NCBI RefSeq assembly: GCF_900215355.1
Contig: NZ_OBEA01000001.1
Location: forward strand, 496,001 to 560,000
Length of the DNA stretch: 64,000 nt
Reading direction: 5' to 3'
Source of the DNA: Pseudooceanicola antarcticus
GTDB lineage: Bacteria > Pseudomonadota > Alphaproteobacteria > Rhodobacterales > Rhodobacteraceae
Shown here: positions 46,245 through 55,997 of the stretch, in pieces
Position numbering within the stretch: the stretch's first letter is position 1
Layout of the letters: each line of letters starts with the position of its first letter
Position numbers and translations under genes: made by a program
Notes under the pieces: generated by a model
Database searches by the model: none
Told to the model about the DNA's origin: nothing
The model's input: only the letters and a program-made list of their open reading frames with translations

Positions 46245-47633
46245 ATGACTCAGGACTACATCGTCAAGGATATCTCGCTGGCTGACTACGGCCGCAAGGA
46301 GCTGGATATCGCGGAAACCGAGATGCCCGGCCTGATGGCCCTGCGCGCCGAATTCGGCGAGAGCAAGCCCCTGAAGGGCGCGCGTATCGTCGGCTCCCTG
46401 CACATGACGATCCAGACCGCCTGCCTGATCGAGACCCTGGTCGCCCTGGGCGCCGATGTCCGCTGGGCGTCGTGCAACATCTTCTCGACCCAGGACCACG
46501 CTGCCGCGGCCATCGCCGCCGCCGGTGTGCCGGTCTTCGCCATCAAGGGCCAGAGCCTGGAAGAGCACTGGGATTACCTGGACAAGTCCTTCCTCTTCGA
46601 CGAAGGCCCGAACATGATCCTGGACGATGGCGGCGACGCGACGCTCTACATCCTGCTGGGCGCCCGTGCCGAGGCCGGTGAAGACATCATCCCCGTGCCG
46701 ACCTCCGAGGAAGAGGCCGTGATCAAGGCGCAGATCGCCAAGCGCATGGAAGCGAGCCCCGGCTGGTTCACCAAGATGCGCGACCAGATCGTCGGCGTCT
46801 CGGAAGAGACCACCACCGGCGTGCATCGTCTCTACGAGCTGCACAAGCAGGGCCAGCTGCCCTTCCCGGCGATCAACGTCAATGACTCCGTCACCAAGTC
46901 GAAGTTCGACAACAAGTATGGCTGCAAGGAATCGCTGGTCGACGGTATCCGCCGTGCCACCGACGTGATGATGGCCGGCAAGGTCGCCGTGGTCTGCGGC
47001 TATGGTGACGTGGGCAAGGGCTCTGCCGCCTCGCTGGCCGGTGCCGGCGCCCGCGTGAAGGTGACCGAGGCCGACCCGATCTGCGCCCTGCAGGCCGCCA
47101 TGGACGGCTTCGAGGTCGTGCTGCTGGAAGACGTGATTTCCGACGTGGATATCGTCATCACCACCACCGGCAACAAGGACATCGTCCGGATCGAGCACAT
47201 GCGCGCGATGAAGGACATGGCGATCCTCGGCAACATCGGCCACTTCGACAACGAGATCCAGGTTGCCGCGCTGAAGAACCACAAGTGGACCAACATCAAG
47301 GACCAGGTGGACATGATCGAGATGCCCTCGGGCAACCGCATCATCCTGCTCTCGGAAGGTCGCCTGCTGAACCTCGGCAATGCCACCGGCCACCCCTCCT
47401 TCGTGATGTCGGCGTCGTTCACCAACCAGGTTCTGGCGCAGATCGAGCTCTGGACCCGTGGCGACAACTACGAGAACCAGGTCTACATCCTGCCCAAGCA
47501 TCTCGACGAGAAGGTCGCGGCCCTGCACCTGGAGAAGGTCGGCGCCAAGCTGACCAAGCTGACCGCGGAACAGGCCGCCTATATCGGCGTCGCGCCGGAA
47601 GGCCCCTACAAGCCGGAACACTACCGCTACTGA
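46245..47633 (+). CDS. ahcY: Adenosylhomocysteinase (SAH hydrolase)
   Basis: A 462-residue NAD-dependent enzyme that cleaves S-adenosylhomocysteine to adenosine and homocysteine, keeping methyltransferases free of product inhibition. Signatures include [16 protein letters not shown] (near residue 49), [16 protein letters not shown], the NAD-binding [15 protein letters not shown] (near residue 250) and the C-terminal KPEHYRY. The insert of about 40 residues near position 150, absent in the shortest forms, is present as in most bacteria. The ATG has AAGGAG at 8-9 nt. A terminator follows. Confidence 0.97.
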   Translation: MTQDYIVKDISLADYGRKELDIAETEMPGLMALRAEFGESKPLKGARIVGSLHMTIQTACLIETLVALGADVRWASCNIFSTQDHAAAAIAAAGVPVFAIKGQSLEEHWDYLDKSFLFDEGPNMILDDGGDATLYILLGARAEAGEDIIPVPTSEEEAVIKAQIAKRMEASPGWFTKMRDQIVGVSEETTTGVHRLYELHKQGQLPFPAINVNDSVTKSKFDNKYGCKESLVDGIRRATDVMMAGKVAVVCGYGDVGKGSAASLAGAGARVKVTEADPICALQAAMDGFEVVLLEDVISDVDIVITTTGNKDIVRIEHMRAMKDMAILGNIGHFDNEIQVAALKNHKWTNIKDQVDMIEMPSGNRIILLSEGRLLNLGNATGHPSFVMSASFTNQVLAQIELWTRGDNYENQVYILPKHLDEKVAALHLEKVGAKLTKLTAEQAAYIGVAPEGPYKPEHYRY

Positions 47634-47664
47634 TCTCCCGGTACCGGTCGTTGAAACGCATGCA

Positions 47665-47690
47665 GGCGCGGGGATTTTTCCCGCGCCTTC
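47665..47690 (+). terminator. Rho-independent terminator of ahcY
   Basis: GGCGCGGG and CCCGCGCC form an 8-bp stem with a 7-nt loop, followed by TTCTTCTTT. It lies about 30 bp after the ahcY stop codon. Confidence 0.75.
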
Positions 47691-47802
47691 TTCTTTCGGT
47701 CCGCGGTTCACGGCGGAGGCGACTAGCTGGTACGGGCGGGGGCTCTGGGGCGGGTCGTGGCCCGGGTACTGGGCCCTGCTCGGGGGCCTGAGGGACACGT
47801 GA

Positions 47803-47832
47803 AAAGGGCCCCGGTCTGCACCGGGGCCCTTT
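47803..47832 (-). terminator. Rho-independent terminator of the symporter gene
   Basis: AAAGGGCCCCGGT and ACCGGGGCCCTTT form a perfect 13-bp stem with a 4-nt loop. On the minus strand a T-run follows (CCCTTTTC). It lies 20 bp after the stop codon of the AGCS gene. Confidence 0.85.
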
Positions 47833-47851
47833 CCGTGTCGCCTGTCGCGCC

Positions 47852-49393
<1,542 letters not shown>

Positions 49394-49403
49394 GAAGCTC
49401 TCC

Positions 49404-49841
49404 TCAGGGCACGATGACGGTGGGCACGGGGGCGATCTGCGCCAGTCCCAGCGGGACCGAGCCGAAGACCCTTGCAGCCATGGAATTGCTGCCCGAGCGG
49501 CCGACGAAGATCATCGCGGCGGATTTCGCCGTGGCGATCTCGGCGATCAGCTCGACCACCTGGCCATAGCGCATCTCGCCGCTGGCGGTGACACCGGCGG
49601 CCGAGGCCTTGTCGATCGCGGGGTCGATGATGGCGCTCTTGGCGCGGGCCAGTTCCTCCTTGCGGCGGGCGTGGCGCTCTTCCACTTCCTGGGGGGTGAG
49701 GAAGGAGTAGGGGGACCACTCGAGCACATGCACGATGTGCAGCGCGGCCCCTTCCTTCGTGGCCCGCGCGATCGCGTAGTCGAGCAGGCTGCCGGAGTCG
49801 TCATCACCTTCATAGGCCACGACGAAGAGTTCCTGTGACAT
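49404..49841 (-). CDS. Universal stress protein (UspA family)
   Basis: A 145-residue single-domain UspA protein. It begins [21 protein letters not shown]. The ATP-binding signature appears near the C-terminus as [21 protein letters not shown], followed by APVPTVIVP; this corresponds to G-2x-G-9x-G(S/T). It lies directly upstream of the AGCS symporter. Universal stress proteins next to transporters often bind them or report energy state; here this is inference from position only. Confidence 0.92.
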   Translation of the reverse strand: MSQELFVVAYEGDDDSGSLLDYAIARATKEGAALHIVHVLEWSPYSFLTPQEVEERHARRKEELARAKSAIIDPAIDKASAAGVTASGEMRYGQVVELIAEIATAKSAAMIFVGRSGSNSMAARVFGSVPLGLAQIAPVPTVIVP

Positions 49842-50094
49842 CTTTCATCTCCCTGTTCCAGCCCCGTCGTTGGTGATTGCTGCGGGGCCACTTTCTGCGC
49901 GGTCAATGGCCGCTGGGATCAGCCTGACCAAGGCTGACCCGAAAGTCATTTCATTTTTTACATTGTTTCTCTGCATTCCCGGACGGATTGGAGCAATTCC
50001 GCGTATTCGGAGAATAAGTTCCTGCACTTTCCGAAATTGGGGTTAGGCTGAGAGGGTGCCACGAGGGCACCAGCCGCAACATATGGAGAGTTCA

Positions 50095-50436
50095 ATGGGT
50101 AAGAGAGACGATCTGATCGCCAAGTATGCTGCCGATCTGAAAGAGAAATGCGGCGTCACGCCGGACATGGACCTGCTGACCAAGGTCACCATCGGATGTG
50201 GGCCGGCGATCTACAACGCCGATGCCTCGACCGTGGCGGCCAGCCAGCCTGCGGAGCTTGAGACGGTGAAGACCAACTTCCTGATGAAGAAGCTGGGTCT
50301 GGCCGACAGCCCCGAGCTGGACGCCGCCATTGCCAAGGCAATCGAGACCTACGGCAGCTCCGAGCGCAACAAGTATCGGGTCGTGATCTATTACCTTTTG
50401 GTAACCCATTTCGGGAAGGAAAGCGTTTACAGCTGA
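50095..50436 (+). CDS. DUF2853 family protein
   Basis: A 113-residue soluble, mostly helical protein of the DUF2853 family, which has no known function. Conserved segments are KRDDLIAKYAADLKEKCGVT, IGCGPAIYNADASTVAASQ, TNFLMKKLGL and RNKYRVVIYYLLVTHFGKE. GGAGAG precedes the ATG at 50095 by 5 nt; an ATG four codons upstream overlaps that ribosome site and is rejected. It is transcribed away from the usp gene across a 253-bp A+T-richer gap that should hold both promoters. Confidence 0.88.
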   Translation: MGKRDDLIAKYAADLKEKCGVTPDMDLLTKVTIGCGPAIYNADASTVAASQPAELETVKTNFLMKKLGLADSPELDAAIAKAIETYGSSERNKYRVVIYYLLVTHFGKESVYS

Positions 50437-50610
50437 ACGGGCGGTATGGAACGCATTTGATCTATTCGGGATTTCCCTTCTCCCGCGAGAAATGCTATTC
50501 CCCGGGCAAGGCCAGTAAGGCCCGGACCTTTCAAAGATCACGTGTGGTGCTTAGGGAGCACGTGGGGTAACGGAGGGTTCGGTCTTGGCCAACCCTCCGT
50601 TTTTGTTTTA
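50437..50610 (+). ncRNA. Possible structured RNA or long 3' UTR ending in a strong terminator
   Basis: After the DUF2853 stop codon there are about 130 nt with no reading frame before a strong terminator. The stretch contains several nested palindromes: CCGGGC with GCCCGG around 50501-50525, and CACGTG repeated on both sides of a GTGCT-AGCAC hairpin (50540-50563). It could be a 3' UTR-derived small RNA. No known family was recognised. Confidence 0.3.
50569..50606 (+). terminator. Strong Rho-independent terminator
   Basis: ACGGAGGGTT and AACCCTCCGT form a perfect 10-bp stem (50570-50579 with 50591-50600) and an 11-nt loop, followed by TTTTTGTTTTATT. This is the strongest intrinsic terminator in the window. 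Confidence 0.88.
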
Positions 50611-50667
50611 TTATTTCGGTAATAGAGATTGGGGAATTGGCCGATAATATTGTTTCGTGCCGCCAAT

Positions 50668-50937
50668 TCAGAAGCGCCCCAGCACCAGCCCGATCACGCC
50701 GCATCCCAGCACGGAATAGCCACCTACCAGCAGCGCCAGTTTCATCGGCCGCTGCGCATAGGTGTTGGTCCTCGTCACCCAGGGGGTGATGAGGAAACAG
50801 CCCACGCCTAGGCCGACCAGCAGGCTTTTCCCGGCGCTCTCGATCCCGGCCATGGACAGGATGTGACGCATCATCCCGGCGACCAGCAGCATGGCGATGA
50901 AGGCGATGACGAAGGGCAGGGGGGGGGTGTGCCCGGG
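50668..50937 (-). pseudogene. DUF1761 membrane protein, 5'-truncated remnant
   Basis: The last 82 codons encode a clear C-terminal part of a DUF1761 membrane protein: PFVIAFIAMLLVAGMMRHIL, GKSLLVGLGVGCFLITPWV and LLVGGYSVLGCGVIGLVLGRF, three hydrophobic helices. The family's N-terminal helix (an aromatic W-Y motif region) is missing. Upstream there is a nine-G run (on the plus strand, near 50919-50927), then repeat-rich sequence and repeat copy C. No start codon fits a normal protein. I read it as a gene that lost its 5' end, possibly through repeat activity. Alternatively a short protein could start at an internal ATG. Confidence 0.6.
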
Positions 50938-51024
50938 CCGTCTGCCCGTCGCCGGAGGCGACAATGGAAAGGAAGCGGGGGGCTCTGCCCAGCCGTCGCG
51001 GCAAGCGACAAACAAAAGAAGTAG

Positions 51025-51085
51025 GGGGGCGCTGCCCCCCGCCCTGCGGGCTCCCCCCGGAGTACTTTCAGCCTGGTGATGATAT
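51025..51085. repeat. Dispersed inverted-repeat element, half copy C
   Basis: A GGGGGC-N3-GCCCCC hairpin (51025-51039) followed by CGGAGTACTTTCAGCCTGGT and GATGAT, identical to the left arm of copy B. There is no core or right arm. It lies between the EVE gene's stop codon and the truncated DUF1761 remnant. A related GGGGGCTCTGCCC segment lies just before it. Confidence 0.75.
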
Positions 51086-51089
51086 GGGC

Positions 51090-51512
51090 TCAGTCCGGGT
51101 CGGTCTCGCCCAGGGCGCAGACGCGGCGCCATTCGGCTTCGGTGACAGGCTGCACCGAGAGGCGGGAGTTCTTCACCAGCACCATCTCGGACAGGCTCTC
51201 GTCGGCCTTGATCTGGTCGAGCGTGACGGGCCGGGTGAAGGGGCGCACGGCCTTGATGTCGACGCATTCCCAGCGGGGGTCGTCGGTCTTGCTGTCGGGG
51301 TGGGCCTCGGCGATGACCTCGACAATGCCCACCACCTGTTTCTCGTTCACCGAGTGGTAGAAGAAGCCCCGGTCGCCCAGGGCCATCTCGCGCATGAAGT
51401 TGCGGGCCTGGTAGTTGCGCACGCCGTCCCATTCCTCGCCCGCGTCACCCTTGGCGACCTGGGCATCCCAGCCCCAGGTCGCGGGTTCGGATTTGAACAG
51501 CCAGTAGCGCAT
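51090..51512 (-). CDS. EVE domain protein
   Basis: A 140-residue EVE (PUA-like) domain protein. YWLFKSEPATWGWD at the N-terminus and WDGVRNYQARNFMREMALGDRGFFYHS (residues 28-54) form the pocket of the family, which recognises modified bases in DNA or RNA. The specific ligand is unknown. It overlaps the YciI gene by one base, in the tsaD-gpsA-yciI-EVE operon. Confidence 0.93.
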   Translation of the reverse strand: MRYWLFKSEPATWGWDAQVAKGDAGEEWDGVRNYQARNFMREMALGDRGFFYHSVNEKQVVGIVEVIAEAHPDSKTDDPRWECVDIKAVRPFTRPVTLDQIKADESLSEMVLVKNSRLSVQPVTEAEWRRVCALGETDPD

Positions 51513-51787
51513 CAGAGCCCCACCACCTGCTTGAAGCCCTTGATCTCGACCGAGGCGAAGAGACCGGCCTTGGCGTAGGGGTCATTCGCGGCCCAGGCCT
51601 CGGCGGCGGCCATGTCGGGCACATCGAGCACCAGCATCGAGCCGCACATGTTGCCCTCGGCGTCCAGCATCGGGCCACCGAAGGTGCCGACGTCGGTTTC
51701 TTTCAGGTAGGCCAGGTGGGCGTCGCGGTTGGCCTTGCGGATCTCGAGCGCGCCGGGCTTGTCATGGGCGATCAGGATGAATGTCAC
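51512..51787 (-). CDS. YciI-like protein
   Basis: A 91-residue YCII-domain protein with a ferredoxin-like fold. [20 protein letters not shown] supplies the conserved histidine-aspartate pair, and [20 protein letters not shown] follows. The biochemical role of most members is unknown. It overlaps gpsA by ATGA and EVE by one base. Confidence 0.92.
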   Translation of the reverse strand: MTFILIAHDKPGALEIRKANRDAHLAYLKETDVGTFGGPMLDAEGNMCGSMLVLDVPDMAAAEAWAANDPYAKAGLFASVEIKGFKQVVGL

Positions 51788-52746
51788 GGGGTTTCCTCCT
51801 TCAGGGGGCGCGCAAGAAGTTGCGCCATGGCAGTTTTCACATCAAGGCGGGCGTCGACAAGTCCCGCGACGACGGCGGTGATCGGCAGGTCCCAGCCTTC
51901 CGCCTGTGCCAGCGCATGGGTGGCGCGGGCAGTGGCGGCGCCTTCGACGGTGACGGCGGGGTCGAATGGCTCGCCGCGCCCGATGGCGAGGCCGAGGCGG
52001 AAGTTGCGCGAGCCTTCCGAGGTGCAGGTGAGCGCCAGGTCTCCGAAGCCGGAAAGCCCGGCCAGGGTCTCGGGGCGGGCGCCGAGGGCGGCGGCCATGC
52101 GCGACATCTCGGCATAGCCACGGGTCATCAGCGCGGCGCGGGCGCTGTCGCCCAGCCCGGCGCCGATAGCGGCCCCGCAGGCGATGGCCATGACGTTCTT
52201 CAGCGCGCCGCCAAGCTCTGCCCCGGTGACATCGGTCGAGCGGTAGAGGCGCAGGTGCGGCGCGATCAGCTGTTGTTGCAGGCGCTTCGCCTCACCCTCA
52301 TCCGCGCAGGCGAGCGTCAGGGCGGTCGGCAGCCCACGGGCGATATCGGCGGCGAAGCTGGGCCCGGTGAGCACGGCGATCCGCGCGTCGGGCAGCGTCT
52401 GCGCCAGCACCTGCGAGGGGCGCAGCCCGGTGGAGAGCTCGATCCCCTTGCAGCAGAGCACCAGGGTTCGGTGGGCGAGCTGCGCGGCGAAGGAGGTGGT
52501 CACGGCGCGCAGGGTCTGCATGGGGACCGCCAGAAGCACCGGGCCCTCGGCGGGCAGATCATTGATATCGCTGGAACATGTCAGGGCAGGGGCCAGGGTC
52601 GCGCCGGGCAGGCGGGGGCAGCTGCGCTCGATCTGCATCCCGGCCATGACCTCGGCGTTGCGGCCCCAGAGCCAGACCGGCGCATTGGCCGCGAAGGAGG
52701 TGGCCAGGGCGGTGCCGAAGGCGCCTGCGCCGAGAACAGAGATCAT
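51784..52746 (-). CDS. gpsA: Glycerol-3-phosphate dehydrogenase [NAD(P)+]
   Basis: A 320-residue enzyme that reduces dihydroxyacetone phosphate to sn-glycerol 3-phosphate for phospholipid synthesis. The NAD(P)-binding loop [17 protein letters not shown] is at residues 3-19. [31 protein letters not shown] and [21 protein letters not shown] with the catalytic lysine (near residue 183) are family motifs. It overlaps tsaD and yciI by 4 bp each. Confidence 0.96.
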   Translation of the reverse strand: MISVLGAGAFGTALATSFAANAPVWLWGRNAEVMAGMQIERSCPRLPGATLAPALTCSSDINDLPAEGPVLLAVPMQTLRAVTTSFAAQLAHRTLVLCCKGIELSTGLRPSQVLAQTLPDARIAVLTGPSFAADIARGLPTALTLACADEGEAKRLQQQLIAPHLRLYRSTDVTGAELGGALKNVMAIACGAAIGAGLGDSARAALMTRGYAEMSRMAAALGARPETLAGLSGFGDLALTCTSEGSRNFRLGLAIGRGEPFDPAVTVEGAATARATHALAQAEGWDLPITAVVAGLVDARLDVKTAMAQLLARPLKEETP

Positions 52747-53834
52747 GCCTTGGCCCCTTTCTTGCCCGAGCCCAGCAGGGCGGGGGCCGTCTTGTCGAGC
52801 GGCCAGCGTGGGCGGGCCGAGAGGGTCATGTCGTCACGTTGCCCGGCGGCGAACCGCTCCAGCCCCGCATAGGCGATCATCGCGCCATTGTCGGTGCAAA
52901 GGGCTAGCGGCGGCGCGGTGAACTGCACGCCGCGTTCGGCGCAGAGCGCGGTCAGGGCGTTGCGGATCGGGGTATTGGCGGCGACACCGCCGGCGACGGC
53001 GATGGTCGGCGTGGCGGGGGCCTCGGCCAGGTAGAGATCCAGCGCGCGGGCGGTCTTCTCGCGCAGCACGTCGACCACGGCCTGCTGGAAGGCGGCGCAG
53101 AGGTCGGCACGCTCGGTGGCGCGCAGCGCATTGTCCTGCAGCAGCCCGTCGCGTTCGCGCAGCAGGGCGGTCTTCAGCCCCGAGAAGGACATGTCGCAGC
53201 CGGGACGATCCAGCAGCGGGCGGGGCAGGCGGAAGCGTTTGGCATCGCCGTCGCGGGCGCAGGCCTCGACCGCCGGGCCGCCGGGCTGGGGCAGGGCGAG
53301 CAGGCGGGCGGCCTTGTCGAAGGCCTCTCCGGGGGCGTCGTCGATGGTGCCGCCGAGGCGGGTGAATTGCTCGGGTCCATGCACCAGCAGGAACTGGCAA
53401 TGCCCGCCCGAGACCAGCAGCATCAGGTAGGGGAAGGCGGTGCCATCGGTCAGCCGGGGCGTCAGCGCGTGGCCCGCGAGGTGGTTCACCCCGACCAGCG
53501 GCTTGCCGGTGGCCACCGAAAGCCCCTTGGCGCACATGACACCCGACAGCACGCCGCCGATCAGGCCGGGTCCGGCGGTGACGGCGATGGCGTCGATCTC
53601 CTGCAGGGTGACACCGGCGCTGTCCAGCGCGCGGGCGACCACCTGGTCCAGCTGCTCGGCATGGGCGCGGGCGGCGATCTCGGGGACGACGCCGCCGAAG
53701 GCCGCGTGCAGATCGGCCTGGCCCTGGACCTCGGAGGACAGGACCTGCGCCGCACCGGGCGTGCCGCGCACCACTGCCGCGCCGGTGTCGTCGCAGCTGC
53801 TTTCGATGCCAAGTAGGGTAAGGGGTGTGCCCAT
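52743..53834 (-). CDS. tsaD: tRNA threonylcarbamoyladenosine synthase TsaD
   Basis: A 363-residue ASKHA-fold enzyme that transfers the threonylcarbamoyl group to A37 of tRNA, working with TsaB and Tsa[17 protein letters not shown] is at residues 7-22. The metal-binding histidines are in [14 protein letters not shown] near residue 112. [12 protein letters not shown] and [15 protein letters not shown] are nucleotide-binding motifs. The start at 53834 gives the conserved N-terminus; 18 in-frame codons upstream do not resemble the family. Divergent from hemD. Confidence 0.96.
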   Translation of the reverse strand: MGTPLTLLGIESSCDDTGAAVVRGTPGAAQVLSSEVQGQADLHAAFGGVVPEIAARAHAEQLDQVVARALDSAGVTLQEIDAIAVTAGPGLIGGVLSGVMCAKGLSVATGKPLVGVNHLAGHALTPRLTDGTAFPYLMLLVSGGHCQFLLVHGPEQFTRLGGTIDDAPGEAFDKAARLLALPQPGGPAVEACARDGDAKRFRLPRPLLDRPGCDMSFSGLKTALLRERDGLLQDNALRATERADLCAAFQQAVVDVLREKTARALDLYLAEAPATPTIAVAGGVAANTPIRNALTALCAERGVQFTAPPLALCTDNGAMIAYAGLERFAAGQRDDMTLSARPRWPLDKTAPALLGSGKKGAKA

Positions 53835-53915
53835 GCCCGCTCCGTTGAAATGTCGTTCTGCCGCAGGTAACACCGGGGAGGCGCGCAAACAATGCCGCCC
53901 GCGTCAGGAGCGCCC

Positions 53916-54629
53916 ATGCCCATCGTCCTGATCACCCGCCCCGAACCCGAGGGCAGCGCCATGGCCGTGGCCGTGGCCGAGCGCTTTCCGGGCGTGCGCT
54001 GCCTGCTGTCGCCCCTGCAGGAGATCCGGTTTCACCAGCTGAACCTGCCCGAGGCAGAGCCGGTCTTCACCTCTCGCAACGGGGTGCGGGCCTGGCAGCG
54101 GGCGGGCGGAGCCGGGGGGCGGGCCTATTGCGTGGGCGATGCCACCGCGCAGCTAGCCCGCGCGGCGGGGTTGGAGGCGATCTCGGCCGGGGGCGATGCA
54201 GAGGCGCTGGTGCGGATGCTGCTGGAGCTGCGCCCCGAGGGCCCTCTGGTGCATCTGCGTGGCGCCCAGCACCGGGGCAGTCTGGCCGAGAGGCTGCGGG
54301 CCGAGGGGCTGAAAATCAAAGCGCTCGAGGCCTATGCCCAGGTGCCTGTGCCGCTGAATGCAGAGGCGCTGGCAGCCGGGCAGGGTCATGCGCCTGTCAT
54401 CGTGCCGCTCTATTCCCCCGGTGCCGCCCGTCGCTTCGCCGAGCAATGGCACGGCACCGCGCCGCTGCTGCTGGGGGCGATCAGCCAGGCTGCCCTGGCC
54501 CCTGTGGAGCATATGGAAACCTTTCATCGCTCTCATGCCGCACAGCCAGACGGCGAATCCATGCTGATGCTTCTCTCTGGACTTATCGCCGCAGCGCATC
54601 AGCTTGAGGCAGAGAGGGGCGGCGACTAA
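53916..54629 (+). CDS. hemD: Uroporphyrinogen-III synthase
   Basis: A 237-residue two-domain HemD-fold protein that cyclises hydroxymethylbilane with inversion of ring D. The family is poorly conserved. Here LITRPEPEGSAMAVAV (residues 4-19), PVFTSRNGVRAWQRA, AYCVGDATAQLARAAGLEAISA and PLYSPGAARRFAEQ are recognisable. CAGGAG lies 5 nt before the chosen ATG. It is divergent from tsaD and upstream of the mitofilin-like gene; hemC is not present next to it. Confidence 0.85.
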   Translation: MPIVLITRPEPEGSAMAVAVAERFPGVRCLLSPLQEIRFHQLNLPEAEPVFTSRNGVRAWQRAGGAGGRAYCVGDATAQLARAAGLEAISAGGDAEALVRMLLELRPEGPLVHLRGAQHRGSLAERLRAEGLKIKALEAYAQVPVPLNAEALAAGQGHAPVIVPLYSPGAARRFAEQWHGTAPLLLGAISQAALAPVEHMETFHRSHAAQPDGESMLMLLSGLIAAAHQLEAERGGD

Positions 54630-54677
54630 GTTGAACTGGAACGCCGCGTGTTGCGGCAGAATCGAAGGGGTTGAGCA

Positions 54678-55988
54678 TTGGCCAGGACCAAAGATGACGA
54701 CAAGACGGAGCTCACCCGGACCGAGACCACGCCAGAGGTGGACGCAGAGGAAAGCCTGACGCAGGCCGGAAGCGATGCCGGACCGACCGCGGAGGCCGAT
54801 CTGAGCCCCGATTCGATCCCAGAATCGAGCGCCGGGGCAGGGCCCTCGGAGGCACCGCTGACCGCACCCGAGCATGATCCGCGCGACGAGGCCCCCGAGG
54901 AGGTTCTGGCGGTGCCCGAACATGACCCGTCAGGGGACGAGGACAGCCTGCTGGACCCGGACGAGGAAAGCCCGATGGCCGCCGGCGACGACGTGCTCGA
55001 GGCCGAAGAGCCCGCAGCGGCCCCGACGGCCAGCCATGATGCCGTCAATCCCGCACCGGCCCGCCGCAATACCTTCCTGCCCGCGCTTCTGGGCGGTGTG
55101 GTTGCCGCCGGCCTGGGCTTCGGCGCGGCGATGATCGCCTTCCCACCTGTCGACAGCACCGCCCTGGAAGAGACCCAGGACGCGCAGCAGGCACAGCTTC
55201 AGGACCTCTCCGCGCAGCTCGAGGACGGCCCGGATCTTTCGCAGCTGGAAGACGGTCTTTCGGGCGTCCAGGGCGATCTTGGCGCCCTGCAGACCAGCCT
55301 TGGCACCCTGACCGAGCAGCTGGACGGCCTCTCTGCCCGTGTCGAGGAGCTTGAGAAACAGCCGCTGGCCGAAAACGTCTCGGATGCGGCGATTGCCGCC
55401 TACGAAGACGAGCTGGCCGCGCTGCAACAGGCCATGCAGGACCAGCGCGCCGAGATCGAGCAGATGGTGGAGGACAGCCAGTCCCTGCGCGCCGATGCCG
55501 CCGCCACCGCCCGCGACACCCAGGTCCGCGCCGCGCAGGTGCGTCTGAACGGGTCGCTCTCGGATGGCTCGTCCTTCGAGGCGCCGCTGAAGACGCTGTC
55601 GGAACTGGGGCTCGAGATCCCCGCCGCGCTCGAGGCCAATGCCGCCGCCGGGGTGCCGACCCTGGCCCGGCTGCGCAACGATTTCCCCGAAGCCGCCCGC
55701 GCCGCGCTCTCGGCGACGCGCGATGGCAGCCTTGGTGGCTCTTTCGGGGACTTCCTGAAGAACCAGCTGGGCGCGCGCTCGCTGACACCGCAGGAAGGGG
55801 ACGATCCCGACGCCATCCTGTCCCGCGCCGAGGCCAGCCTGAACGACGGCGATCTCGGCCAGGTGCTGGTCGAGCTCGACGGGCTGCCCGAAGCGGCCCT
55901 GGCCGCGATGGACGACTGGATGACCCTCGCCCGGACCCGTGCCGAAACGCTGGACGCCGCCGAGACCCTCTCGGCGCAGACGAAGTAA
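54678..55988 (+). CDS. Mitofilin/Mic60-like membrane protein
   Basis: A 436-residue protein with the Mic60 layout. A long acidic, disordered N-terminus (residues 1-125, with PEHDP occurring twice, near 64 and 80) is followed by one membrane helix (about 132-154, LPALLGGVVAAGLGFGAAMI), a coiled coil (about 163-280) and a C-terminal mitofilin signature domain. Alphaproteobacterial Mic60 shapes intracytoplasmic membranes and is the ancestor of the crista-junction protein. It starts at a TTG with AAGGGG upstream. Location between hemD and hemY is the known alphaproteobacterial synteny. Confidence 0.88.
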   Translation: MARTKDDDKTELTRTETTPEVDAEESLTQAGSDAGPTAEADLSPDSIPESSAGAGPSEAPLTAPEHDPRDEAPEEVLAVPEHDPSGDEDSLLDPDEESPMAAGDDVLEAEEPAAAPTASHDAVNPAPARRNTFLPALLGGVVAAGLGFGAAMIAFPPVDSTALEETQDAQQAQLQDLSAQLEDGPDLSQLEDGLSGVQGDLGALQTSLGTLTEQLDGLSARVEELEKQPLAENVSDAAIAAYEDELAALQQAMQDQRAEIEQMVEDSQSLRADAAATARDTQVRAAQVRLNGSLSDGSSFEAPLKTLSELGLEIPAALEANAAAGVPTLARLRNDFPEAARAALSATRDGSLGGSFGDFLKNQLGARSLTPQEGDDPDAILSRAEASLNDGDLGQVLVELDGLPEAALAAMDDWMTLARTRAETLDAAETLSAQTK

Positions 55989-55997
55989 GGAACACCC

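Noticed and set aside
50437-50610. 4.5S, 6S or transfer-messenger RNA gene
   Set aside because: None of their conserved cores is present.
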